Source: Candidatus Hodarchaeota archaeon
GTDB lineage: Archaea; Asgardarchaeota; Heimdallarchaeia; Hodarchaeales; YT1-057
Assembly (NCBI GenBank): GCA_016839955.1
Contig: JAEOTI010000242.1
Location: forward strand, 1-5,388
DNA: 5,388 bases
Reading direction: 5' to 3'
Shown piece by piece: positions 1-5,388 of this stretch. Positions within the stretch are counted from its first letter, which is position 1. Each line of letters begins with the position of its first letter. The translations under genes and the position numbers were made by a program. The notes under the pieces were generated by a model, which was not told the DNA's origin, ran no database searches, and saw nothing but the letters and a program-made list of their open reading frames with translations.

Positions 1-1343
1 ATAGTAAACCTGATATTGCTGCTTGTTTTAACAATATCGGAATAGTCTATATGACTAGGGGAGAATTCGATCTAGCTTTAGATATTTATCAGAGGACTCT
101 ACAAATACATGAAGAATATGAGGATAAAAGAGGCTTAGCAATCACTAATAATAATATTGGAAATGTATTTCGAAGTAAAGGAGAATATAAGAAAGCAACG
201 GATTATTTTGAAAAATCACTTGATCTTCATGAAGAATTAAAGAATGATGCTGAAACTTGTGATAATCTTCTAAGTTTACTTTCTATTGCAATTGATGAAG
301 AAAAATTAAATGAGGCTTATAATCATCTAAAAAAATTAGAAGAAATGGACAAAAGATCTACCAGTAAGATAGTAAATCAAACTTATCTTTTATCTAAGGC
401 GATTTTTCTTAGGACTCAAAATAGAATTATCAGTTTTACTAAGGCTCAAAAAATTCTTCAACAAATCACAAATGAAGAAATAACAAGACAAGATACAACT
501 CTCGAAGCATTACTTAACCTTTGCAATTTATTTATCTTCGAACTCAGAAATTCTGGTAATCTCGAAGTTTTAACAGAAGTAAAAGAGCTGATGAATAAAA
601 TACAATCAATAGCTGAAGAACAAAAAAACATTGAGTATCTCACGAAGATATATCTACTTCGGTCCAAAATGGCACTTTTAGAACTAAAAACACAAGAAGC
701 ACGAAATCTTCTTACAACTGCTCAAATTTTTGCTGAAGAAAAAGGCCTACAAAAAATAGCTATAATGATCTCGAATGAATTTGATTCAGTTTTAGAACAA
801 ACAAAAAAGTGGGAAGACTATGAAGACCGTAATGCAACGATCAGTGAACGTCTGGAACTAACCCGACTAGAAGATATGGTTGTTCGCATGATCAGAAAAC
901 GAGCAGAAGAAATTCCTGAACTACTTCCCGAAGAACCATTTATTTTCCTGATTTTATCTGAATCTGGTTTATGTTTTTATTCAAAGGAATTTGTACCAAG
1001 TATTATAGATGACCAACTCATTGCAGGATTTATCTCCGCAGTTACGACGATAGGAAGTGATTTATTCGAAGAATCTGGAAAGATTGAGCGATTGATGTAT
1101 GGTGAGTATACATTGGGATTGAAAACGCTAGAGACATTTATTTTCTGTTATGCCTTTAAAGGCCAATCTTATTCTGCCATACAGAAGATAGATCTTTTTA
1201 TTGATAAAACAAAAGCTAATGAACTTGTCTGGGCAGGTCTTGATGAAACAAAAAAGACTGGACGCTCTCTTGGATCATCAGAACAGCAAGAAATGGAAAA
1301 TATAATAAATTCTGTCTTTGAAATTCCAACCAAAGTATGTTAA
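1..1343 (+). CDS. TPR-repeat protein with C-terminal longin/roadblock-like domain (5' end outside window)
   Basis: The reading frame is open from the left edge (first full codon at base 3). The 16 codons before the first ATG at 51 continue a TPR helix (AACFNNIGIVY), so that ATG is internal and the gene starts upstream of the window. Two clear TPR units follow at about bases 27-260, with ITNNNIGNVF and the GEYKKATDYFEKSLDLHEE helix, and more degenerate helical repeats run to about base 810. A mixed domain follows at about 930-1214: two strands around EEPFIFLIL and GLCFYSKEF, a helix from DDQLIAGF, strands around IERLMYGEYT and FIFCYAFKG, then a last helix. That order resembles longin/roadblock folds, which are abundant in Asgard archaea; this is inferred from the pattern only. 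There is no signal peptide or membrane segment in the visible part, so it is probably cytosolic. The protein ends in Cys after a charged tail. It is paralogous to the next gene. Its role is unknown; a scaffold or adaptor is likely. Confidence 0.85.
   Translation, partial: SKPDIAACFNNIGIVYMTRGEFDLALDIYQRTLQIHEEYEDKRGLAITNNNIGNVFRSKGEYKKATDYFEKSLDLHEELKNDAETCDNLLSLLSIAIDEEKLNEAYNHLKKLEEMDKRSTSKIVNQTYLLSKAIFLRTQNRIISFTKAQKILQQITNEEITRQDTTLEALLNLCNLFIFELRNSGNLEVLTEVKELMNKIQSIAEEQKNIEYLTKIYLLRSKMALLELKTQEARNLLTTAQIFAEEKGLQKIAIMISNEFDSVLEQTKKWEDYEDRNATISERLELTRLEDMVVRMIRKRAEEIPELLPEEPFIFLILSESGLCFYSKEFVPSIIDDQLIAGFISAVTTIGSDLFEESGKIERLMYGEYTLGLKTLETFIFCYAFKGQSYSAIQKIDLFIDKTKANELVWAGLDETKKTGRSLGSSEQQEMENIINSVFEIPTKVC
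930..1214 (+). other. Longin/roadblock-like C-terminal domain of the first TPR protein
   Basis: This segment encodes roughly 95 residues that align with bases 2643-2927 of the next gene, with about half the positions identical and a one-residue gap. The shared landmarks are EEP, YSK.F, IDD..I.GF, AV, ES..I.R.MY.E, and FCY.FKGQSYSA. The predicted order is strand-strand-helix-strand-strand-strand-helix, as in the longin fold. There is no catalytic motif, which fits a protein-binding or GTPase-platform domain better than an enzyme. The fold assignment is an inference. Confidence 0.5.
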
Positions 1344-1457
1344 AATACCAAAAGGATCCAATTAAAATCGAAAAATGAATCAAAATTGATTTGATTAACC
1401 TGGAGGTCTTCTTTACTGCCAGTATCAACCAGTTTCAAATTTTTAAAAAAGAAGAAA
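1344..1457 (+). promoter_or_regulatory. Spacer between the two TPR genes, with an upstream Shine-Dalgarno-like GGAGG
   Basis: This 114-base gap separates the stop of the first TPR gene from the ATG of the second. It holds a short AT-rich inverted repeat (AATCAA / TTGATT, 1378-1391), which is too weak to call a terminator. It also holds a strong GGAGG at 1402-1406, 51 bases ahead of the annotated ATG. That GGAGG lies 9 bases before a CTG (1416-1418) which is in frame with the next gene. An ATTAAAAT at 1360-1367 could be a TATA-like element, but I would not insist on it. Whether the second gene has its own promoter or is read through from the first cannot be decided from the sequence. Confidence 0.35.
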
Positions 1458-3047
1458 ATGAATCCACTTGCTATTAAAGCATTTAACAGTCTAGATGAAA
1501 TTGATGACCTAGTTTTTGAGGGAAAACCAGAGGATGCAAAAGAAAAACTCGAAATAATTTTAGATATGATAGGGAGCGATCCAGTAGGTATTAAAGAAAA
1601 TGAAATTGTTCTAAACCGAATATTGTCATTACAAGGATTAATTTCACGTTATCAAGGTAAAATAAATGATTCGTTGGATCTTTTTTTTAGAAGCCTTGCA
1701 AAGTCTGAAGAAATCGAAAATAATCTTGAGAAATGTATCTGTTTACATAATATTGGGAAAATTTATCTTTATAAAGGCGATCCAAGTTTAGCTCGACAAT
1801 TTTTCGATAGAAGCATGAGTTTAGCAAGTGAAATTCAAGATCCTGTGGAAATAGCTGTAATTCAGAGTAATATTGGGATTACTCATCAAATGATGGGAGA
1901 GATGATCTTAGCTTCCAAGAATCTTAATAACGGATTAAATGGCTTCGAAAAAGAAAATCATAGGAAAGGACAAGCTGAAGCTTTATATCACCTCATTAAA
2001 TTAAATCTACTTGAAGGAAATGAAAAAAAGGTTCTTTCTCATGTTGAAAAAATTAAAAAAATAGCGAATAAAGAAAAAGATCCTTATATCAAACAGATTT
2101 CTGATTTATCTATCGCATCCGTTCTAAAAACAAGTAATAGAATGGGAGAATGGGGTGAAGCCCAAGAAATGTTTCAGAGTTTGTTAAATAAAGGGATGAT
2201 TAAGAATGAATTCGCGATGGAAGCTCAGACATCTCTTTGTGAATTACTTCTTCGAGAATATGGTACTTTTGAAAATGAAGAAATTTTGAAGGAAATAGAG
2301 GATATAACTAATACTCTCTATAATTATGCCATCAAACAAAATAGTATGTTAATGCAAGCTCAAACAGCATGGTTAAAATCAAAATTAGCTCTTTTAAAAC
2401 TTGACATTAAACAAGCACGACAGCTTTTAGCTCAAGCCCAGGAAATTGCTAATACTCAAGGATTAAAACATTTAGCTATGTTAATTTCAAGTGAACATGA
2501 TTCCTTATTAGGGCAATTAGCGAAATATGACACATTTGTAGATCATACCACTATGGAAGAGGAAGGAATTCAACCTCAACAACTTGAAACAACTGTTTTA
2601 GATATGATTCGTCAGAATATGCCAATAATTACAGAAAGACCTCAAGAAGAACCAGTTATGTTTCTAGTCGTAACAGGATTAGGAGCGAGTTTATATTCCA
2701 AAAATTTCTTGACATCAGACCAAATAGACGATCGAACCATTGGTGGATTTCTAACTGCCGTACAAGGATTCGGAAAAGAAATGCTTGGAGAGTCCCAAAG
2801 TATTGATCGAATTATGTATGAGGAATTTACTATAACCCTGAAAGCTCTCAAATCAGTTATGTTTTGTTATGTGTTTAAAGGACAATCTTATTCTGCTCTA
2901 GAAAAGATGGATCAACTCATGAAAAAAATTCCTGAGTCATCAGAAATCTACAAAATTCTTTATAGCGCACCCCAGGAGATTCAAAAATTATCTAAAGAGC
3001 ATAAAGATGACTTGGATAGATTCATTTCAGAAATCTTTGTAAAATGA
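1458..3047 (+). CDS. TPR-repeat protein with C-terminal longin/roadblock-like domain, complete paralogue of the preceding gene
   Basis: The gene encodes 529 residues from ATG 1458. TPR-like helix pairs cover about residues 9-345; the best units are 56-90 (GLISRYQGKINDSLDLFFRS), 91-129 (LHNIGKIYLYKGDPSLARQF), 130-169 (IQSNIGITHQMMGEMILASK) and 170-209. Residues 300-350 (ALLKLDIKQARQLLAQAQ onward) match the first gene's linker (ALLELKTQEARNLLTTAQ). Residues 396-490 form the shared longin/roadblock-like domain, with YSKNF, IDDRTIGGF and FCYVFKGQSYSA. A charged helical tail of about 40 residues follows. There is no signal peptide or transmembrane segment, so it is probably a cytosolic scaffold. 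ATG 1458 has only a weak purine run before it (AAAAAAGAAG), whereas a GGAGG at 1402-1406 fits an in-frame CTG at 1416 that would add 14 residues. I keep the ATG because the TPR array then begins promptly. The function is not known. Confidence 0.88.
   Translation: MNPLAIKAFNSLDEIDDLVFEGKPEDAKEKLEIILDMIGSDPVGIKENEIVLNRILSLQGLISRYQGKINDSLDLFFRSLAKSEEIENNLEKCICLHNIGKIYLYKGDPSLARQFFDRSMSLASEIQDPVEIAVIQSNIGITHQMMGEMILASKNLNNGLNGFEKENHRKGQAEALYHLIKLNLLEGNEKKVLSHVEKIKKIANKEKDPYIKQISDLSIASVLKTSNRMGEWGEAQEMFQSLLNKGMIKNEFAMEAQTSLCELLLREYGTFENEEILKEIEDITNTLYNYAIKQNSMLMQAQTAWLKSKLALLKLDIKQARQLLAQAQEIANTQGLKHLAMLISSEHDSLLGQLAKYDTFVDHTTMEEEGIQPQQLETTVLDMIRQNMPIITERPQEEPVMFLVVTGLGASLYSKNFLTSDQIDDRTIGGFLTAVQGFGKEMLGESQSIDRIMYEEFTITLKALKSVMFCYVFKGQSYSALEKMDQLMKKIPESSEIYKILYSAPQEIQKLSKEHKDDLDRFISEIFVK
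2643..2927 (+). other. Longin/roadblock-like C-terminal domain of the second TPR protein
   Basis: These are residues 396-490 of the second TPR protein and the counterpart of bases 930-1214. The conserved FKGQSYSA lies at residues 473-480, and the MY.E.T..LK strand pair precedes it. Conservation between the two paralogues is clearly higher here than across the TPR arrays, so this domain is probably the functional core while the repeats vary for partner choice. The fold name rests on the strand and helix order only. Confidence 0.5.
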
Positions 3048-3052
3048 TTATC

Positions 3053-3094
3053 TTCTAAAAAAAAAGAAATGGAGGTATTAATACCCCTCTTTTT
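3053..3094. terminator. Bidirectional terminator between convergent genes
   Basis: A hairpin at 3071-3089 (GGAGGTATTAATACCCCTC) contains the perfect palindrome GGTATTAATACC at 3074-3085. On the + strand it is followed by five Ts at 3090-3094. On the - strand it is followed by a run rich in T (the complement of the A-run at 3057-3069). It sits between the stop of the second TPR gene (3047) and the end of the convergent surface-protein frame (3126), where a terminator serving both directions is expected. Archaea terminate mainly at T-runs, so the T-runs may matter more than the stem. Confidence 0.55.
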
Positions 3095-3125
3095 AAAGAA
3101 ATACAATTTTTTTGCAAAATTACCT

Positions 3126-3710
3126 TCATAGATTCCGACGACGCATGAACCAAAGACTTATCACAGTTAAGCTAAGAAATACTAGATAAAAACCTAATCC
3201 AGGAGAACTTGATGGACCTCCTCCAGTGAAATAGAGTATTTGTGGTTTAGTTTCGTTAATAAACCATTTATCCTTCAGATTGTCTTGGATAACCTGATTT
3301 AGCGCTTTCCAGTGTCTAGGATCTGTGTTATCCGAGTCACTACTAGAGAAATGATAGTCTGAGGAGAGATCAAATTCTAGAAAAGCATAGAAAGGAGTAA
3401 ATACCGTCCAATTAGCGGTTCGACCGTCTGACCCATTCATTTCATGACGGATATCCTCAGTCCAACAGTACTGTGTGTTTGGTTGCCAATACCAAGAGAT
3501 ATTCTCTACTGGATAGGGTGTAGCATTCAATGTTTGTAGTATTGAATTCATTTCTGATTCTACAATAGTCCAAAAGCTTTCATTTGGAATGTAATTATCA
3601 TTTAAAGGACTTGGAATCCAAGTACTCGCATATATAGTATTATTTACTGTTTCTGAAAATTTGACATAGATGTCAATACTAACAATATAGCGATATTCTT
3701 CTATGAGGTT
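3126..3710 (-). pseudogene. 5'-truncated surface glycoprotein fragment with C-terminal CTERM-type membrane anchor
   Basis: An open frame of 194 codons runs from just after an in-frame TGA (3713-3711) to the TGA at 3128-3126. The first ATG, at 3551, gives only 141 residues, lacks a Shine-Dalgarno sequence and has no signal peptide. The 53 codons before it read as normal protein (IVSIDIYVKFSETVNNTIYA and on), so the true start is missing. There are no ATG, GTG or TTG codons in that upstream part. Seven N-glycosylation sequons (NNT, NES, NAT, NIS, NGS, NWT, NET) and a polar, aromatic composition suggest an extracellular domain. The C-terminus has a Gly/Ser/Pro linker (GGGPSSSPG), one hydrophobic helix (LGFYLVFLSLTVISLWF) and RRR, as in archaeal CTERM sorting signals cut by archaeosortases. 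Such proteins need an N-terminal Sec signal, absent here. A rare ATT or ATA start remains possible but unlikely. The domain family is not recognised. Confidence 0.65.
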
Positions 3711-3728
3711 TCAAGAATTGAAGCACTC

Positions 3729-4160
3729 TTAATGAAGACCTTTTTTCTCTAAATAGGCTGCAATGGCTCTCGCAAACATGTCAAAATCTTCAAGACGGGT
3801 TTGAAGGAATTCACAAACATAATCCAATTTAATCTCATCATAGGCATGAACAAGAATGTTTCTGAACCCTGCTGCTTGGCTAAAAGATTTAGCGAATTCA
3901 TTGGAGATTATATTGAGTTTTCCCAAGATAATAATTACTCCCTTGTAGTCTTCAGGTCTTTCGACTTTCTCTTCTGCTAAAATAACTTCTCCAATGTCAA
4001 GAACAGTTTCTATAGCCACTTGAAGGTTTCTTTCGATTGCTGATTGAAGGACCCAATCAGCCTCAAGATCTTTTGGTTGTAAATGAGAGTTCTTTTGTAG
4101 AAATCGAACATTCTTTTGCAATCTTTGCAATTTTCGACTGATTTTCTCATCCAAGTACAT
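3729..4160 (-). CDS. hepT: HEPN-domain toxin of an MNT/HEPN toxin-antitoxin pair
   Basis: The product is a 143-residue, all-helical HEPN-family protein, the usual HepT length. The signature RX4HXY is present as RNILVHAY, with Arg100, His105 and Tyr107 counted from ATG 4160. In characterised HepT toxins the Arg and His belong to the ribonuclease site, and the Tyr is the residue that the MntA partner modifies with AMP to silence the toxin. An earlier conserved helix reads SAIERNLQVAIETVLDIGEV, typical of the family. I chose ATG 4160 over the TTG at 4196: a strong AGAGGA (4168-4173) lies 7 bases ahead of it and overlaps the mntA stop, while the TTG has no such site and would force a 25-base overlap. 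With this start the two genes are 11 bases apart and surely co-transcribed. All active-site residues are kept, so the toxin is probably functional. Its RNA target is unknown. Confidence 0.88.
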   Translation of the reverse strand: MYLDEKISRKLQRLQKNVRFLQKNSHLQPKDLEADWVLQSAIERNLQVAIETVLDIGEVILAEEKVERPEDYKGVIIILGKLNIISNEFAKSFSQAAGFRNILVHAYDEIKLDYVCEFLQTRLEDFDMFARAIAAYLEKKGLH

Positions 4161-4167
4161 TTTAGAT

Positions 4168-4173
4168 TCCTCT
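4168..4173 (-). promoter_or_regulatory. Shine-Dalgarno sequence that fixes the hepT start
   Basis: AGAGGA on the - strand lies 7 bases upstream of ATG 4160 and shares bases with the mntA stop codon TAG (4174-4172). This placement implies that a ribosome finishing mntA stops on top of the toxin's binding site, a layout that can couple translation of antitoxin and toxin. Confidence 0.7.
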
Positions 4174-4612
4174 ATTGAAGACCATTTTGCAACCAACCAC
4201 GGATTTGCTTTCGTGTTGCTTGGAGATCATAATACCGTCGATCATAGTACTGTGCCATTGTTTGCTGTTCAAAATCAATTCGAAAATCATTGTCTAAACA
4301 TTTTATCAATCGACATTCCTTTATCACTTCAAATCTAGTTCTAATTGAGCAATCATTCAAAATTAAAAGATCAAGCTTCATTTTCATAACATTTTCAAGC
4401 CGACTGTTTATTTCTAAAATTGTCTCAAGAGAGTAATCTGCCGACTTAAAAAATACTGCAATGTCGAAATCAGATCTAGGTTGATATAATGGGCCTTTCA
4501 TAATTGAACCAAATATATACGCAAGTGTAAGACTTGAATAATCAGCAAGGACATCTGAAACCTTCTGAAAAAGGAATTCCTGATTTTGTTCAAGCAATTT
4601 CCTTTCTTTCAT
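4172..4612 (-). CDS. mntA: MntA-type minimal nucleotidyltransferase antitoxin
   Basis: The product is a 146-residue protein of the minimal nucleotidyltransferase (MNT) family of the DNA polymerase beta fold. The catalytic motif is present: Gly35-Ser36 (AYIFGS), then Asp48 and Asp50 (SDFDIAVFF), then a third acidic residue at Asp81 (KLDLLIL). This is the complete metal-binding triad. The Gly-Ser to Asp spacing is 11 residues, one more than the usual GSX10DXD. The C-terminal QYYDRRYYDLQATRKQIRGW is a typical MNT tail. In studied pairs, MntA transfers AMP from ATP to the tyrosine of the HepT RX4HXY motif and so neutralises it; the intact motifs on both proteins support that here. ATG 4612 has a weak GAGAG 7 bases upstream. 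It is the first gene of the operon, ahead of hepT. A single-protein housekeeping role is unlikely given the partner. Confidence 0.88.
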   Translation of the reverse strand: MKERKLLEQNQEFLFQKVSDVLADYSSLTLAYIFGSIMKGPLYQPRSDFDIAVFFKSADYSLETILEINSRLENVMKMKLDLLILNDCSIRTRFEVIKECRLIKCLDNDFRIDFEQQTMAQYYDRRYYDLQATRKQIRGWLQNGLQ

Positions 4613-4671
4613 TCACGTACTCTCAACAAGAATTTGAATATTACACTTAAGAACCTTTTTCAAGATACCCT

Positions 4672-4776
4672 CTATTGATTTCTTCTAGGATTGAGTCCAT
4701 ATAATGCCTTAAACCAATTTTTCTTCTTTTTCGTTTTATATACAAAATTTCTTTTTAGACTTATTAATTCCAGCAT
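4672..4776 (-). CDS. Possible small basic protein or gene remnant upstream of mntA (doubtful)
   Basis: From ATG 4776 this frame gives 34 residues, with a lysine-rich middle (KRNFVYKTKKKKNWFKALYG) and an arginine end (NPRRNQ). The frame stays open upstream to 4824, giving 50 codons in total, and the added part (SEEYNNLAIIEKMLELISLK) looks helical. No Shine-Dalgarno sequence precedes the ATG. It may be the tail of a decayed gene, a small nucleic-acid-binding protein, or chance in an AT-rich spacer. I recognise no family. It is recorded because it lies in the leader region of the toxin-antitoxin operon on the same strand. Confidence 0.2.
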   Translation of the reverse strand: MLELISLKRNFVYKTKKKKNWFKALYGLNPRRNQ

Positions 4777-4923
4777 TTTTTCTATTATTGCCAAATTGTT
4801 ATATTCTTCACTTACTTCAGAAAATTAAATTATTTCCTGATGTCTTTAAATGGTTTTATAAGAATTTCTTTCAAAATTCATAATGATTCATTTTTTAGAC
4901 AAAAAAATTCTTGTTAACTCGGT

Positions 4924-4930
4924 AAAGGAG
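4924..4930 (+). promoter_or_regulatory. Strong Shine-Dalgarno sequence deciding an ATT start
   Basis: AAAGGAG lies 8 bases ahead of ATT 4939-4941. The QueG-like frame has no ATG near its beginning, and the next candidate, TTG at 4966, has no purine-rich site before it. The placement makes the ATT the most likely start. Confidence 0.55.
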
Positions 4931-4938
4931 AGAAAACC

Positions 4939-5388
4939 ATTAACAAATTAGACATAAAAAATGAGTTGTTAAATTGGGGAGCCTCACTTGTTGGAATTGC
5001 AAATTTAAAAGATACTAATATTGAATACAATTTTCCAATTGGAATCTCAATCGCAGTTAAATTATCAGATACAATAATCGATGAAATCAAGGATAAACCA
5101 ACTTTACACTATGCTCATCATTACAGAACTGTAAATAGTTTTTTAGATTCATTAGCAATTCAAACCAATAGTTTTCTTCAATCGAACGGCTTTCAATCCA
5201 TTCCTATTCCTGCTTCTCAGATTATTAATGAAGATGATTTAATTGGCCACATATCTCACAAATTTATCGCAACACATGCATGTTTGGCCTGGATTGGCAA
5301 AAATGCTTTATTAGTCACACCAGAATTTGGACCCAGAATACGTTTAGTTTCAGTATTGACAAATGCTCCTTTAGAACCAAATAAGCCC
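4939..5388 (+). CDS. QueG-like (epoxyqueuosine reductase-related) iron-sulfur protein, N-terminal part, runs off right edge
   Basis: The frame is open for 150 codons from ATT 4939 to the edge. The N-terminus (ELLNWGASLVGIANL) matches the opening of QueG-like proteins. Further landmarks are the HYAHHYRTVNSFLD helix, IPIPAS, and the conserved core around residues 114-142 (ACLAWIGKNALLVTPEFGPR, then LVSVLTNAPL). In this superfamily a double 4Fe-4S cysteine cluster comes next, after PLEPNKP, and would lie outside the window. True QueG is a cobalamin-dependent reductase that finishes queuosine in tRNA. Archaea mostly make archaeosine instead, and many archaeal relatives are short homologues of unknown substrate, so I do not give a gene symbol. 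The start is ATT with Shine-Dalgarno AAAGGAG (4924-4930); no ATG is available in frame between the upstream stop (TAA, 4915-4917) and the conserved region. It is divergent from mntA and probably unrelated to it. Confidence 0.75.
   Translation, partial: MNKLDIKNELLNWGASLVGIANLKDTNIEYNFPIGISIAVKLSDTIIDEIKDKPTLHYAHHYRTVNSFLDSLAIQTNSFLQSNGFQSIPIPASQIINEDDLIGHISHKFIATHACLAWIGKNALLVTPEFGPRIRLVSVLTNAPLEPNKP

Larger units (their letters stand above)
4613..4938. promoter_or_regulatory. Divergent intergenic region between mntA and the QueG-like gene
   Basis: About 326 very AT-rich bases carry the control regions of two divergent genes. On the + strand, TTTTATAAG at 4854-4862 is the best TATA-box candidate for the QueG-like gene; it would place transcription start near 4885 and leave a leader of about 55 bases. 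TTTTATATA at 4734-4742 also resembles a TATA box but lies far from either start. No convincing promoter is seen close to mntA. No inverted repeat strong enough to be an operator for toxin-antitoxin autoregulation was found by eye. A short basic open frame on the - strand (4672-4776) is listed separately. No tRNA or other RNA gene is apparent. Confidence 0.4.

Noticed and set aside
458..667. Open frame of 69 codons on the - strand
   Set aside because: It lies wholly inside the first TPR gene in antisense. Its composition reflects the complement of helical coding sequence, and it has no ribosome site.
1378..1391. AATCAA / TTGATT inverted repeat as a terminator of the first TPR gene
   Set aside because: It has a six-base AT-rich stem, a two-base loop and no T-run after it. 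It could easily arise by chance in such AT-rich DNA.
1216..1428. Open frame of 70 codons on the - strand overlapping the end of the first TPR gene
   Set aside because: Most of it is antisense to the conserved end of a clear gene. No Shine-Dalgarno sequence or family resemblance was found.
2642..2851. Open frame of 69 codons on the - strand
   Set aside because: It is antisense to the conserved longin/roadblock-like domain of the second TPR gene and is best explained as a shadow.
3126..3551. Surface protein as an intact 141-residue gene from ATG 3551
   Set aside because: The frame stays open with protein-like, sequon-bearing sequence for 53 more codons upstream. The ATG has no ribosome site, and the product would lack a signal peptide.
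4161..4196. Longer hepT start at TTG 4196
   Set aside because: It has no Shine-Dalgarno sequence and would overlap mntA by 25 bases. ATG 4160 has a strong AGAGGA at good spacing and gives the family's usual length.
4734..4742. TTTTATATA as a promoter TATA box
   Set aside because: It is about 200 bases from the + strand start and 130 from the - strand start, lacks a purine-rich element before it, and is common by chance in AT-rich DNA.

Overview
The window is AT-rich and looks like a stretch of archaeal chromosome, most likely from an Asgard archaeon of the Loki/Heimdall type. The reasons are two tandem tetratricopeptide (TPR) proteins that share a C-terminal domain with a longin/roadblock-like strand and helix order, a sequon-rich surface protein ending in a CTERM-type anchor, purine-rich Shine-Dalgarno sequences, and low GC. 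The lineage is an inference from protein style, since no marker gene is present.

Left half, + strand: two paralogous TPR proteins lie head to tail. The first (1-1343) enters from the left edge, and the second (1458-3047) is complete. Both consist of a helical TPR array, a conserved helical linker and a compact mixed domain in which about half the residues match by hand alignment. They probably work as scaffold or adaptor proteins. A hairpin flanked by T-runs on both strands (about 3053-3094) separates them from the convergent block that follows.

Middle, - strand: read in the direction of transcription, the order is mntA (4612-4172), hepT (4160-3729), then the remains of a cell-surface protein (3710-3126). 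MntA and HepT form a recognisable MNT/HEPN toxin-antitoxin pair with the catalytic motifs intact. The hepT start is better placed at ATG 4160 than at the longer TTG start at 4196. The surface protein has a good C-terminal anchor and seven N-glycosylation sequons. It has no start codon and no signal peptide, and its open frame begins directly after the toxin gene, so it looks like a gene that lost its 5' part at a rearrangement next to the toxin-antitoxin cassette.

Right side: about 330 bases without a confident gene (4613-4938) separate the divergent mntA from the 5' part of a QueG-like (epoxyqueuosine reductase-related) iron-sulfur protein that runs off the right edge. Its best start is an ATT codon behind a strong Shine-Dalgarno sequence.

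I see no CRISPR array, tRNA, rRNA or transposase. The points most worth checking are the paralogous TPR/longin-like pair, the decapitated surface gene beside the toxin-antitoxin pair, and two possible non-AUG starts.
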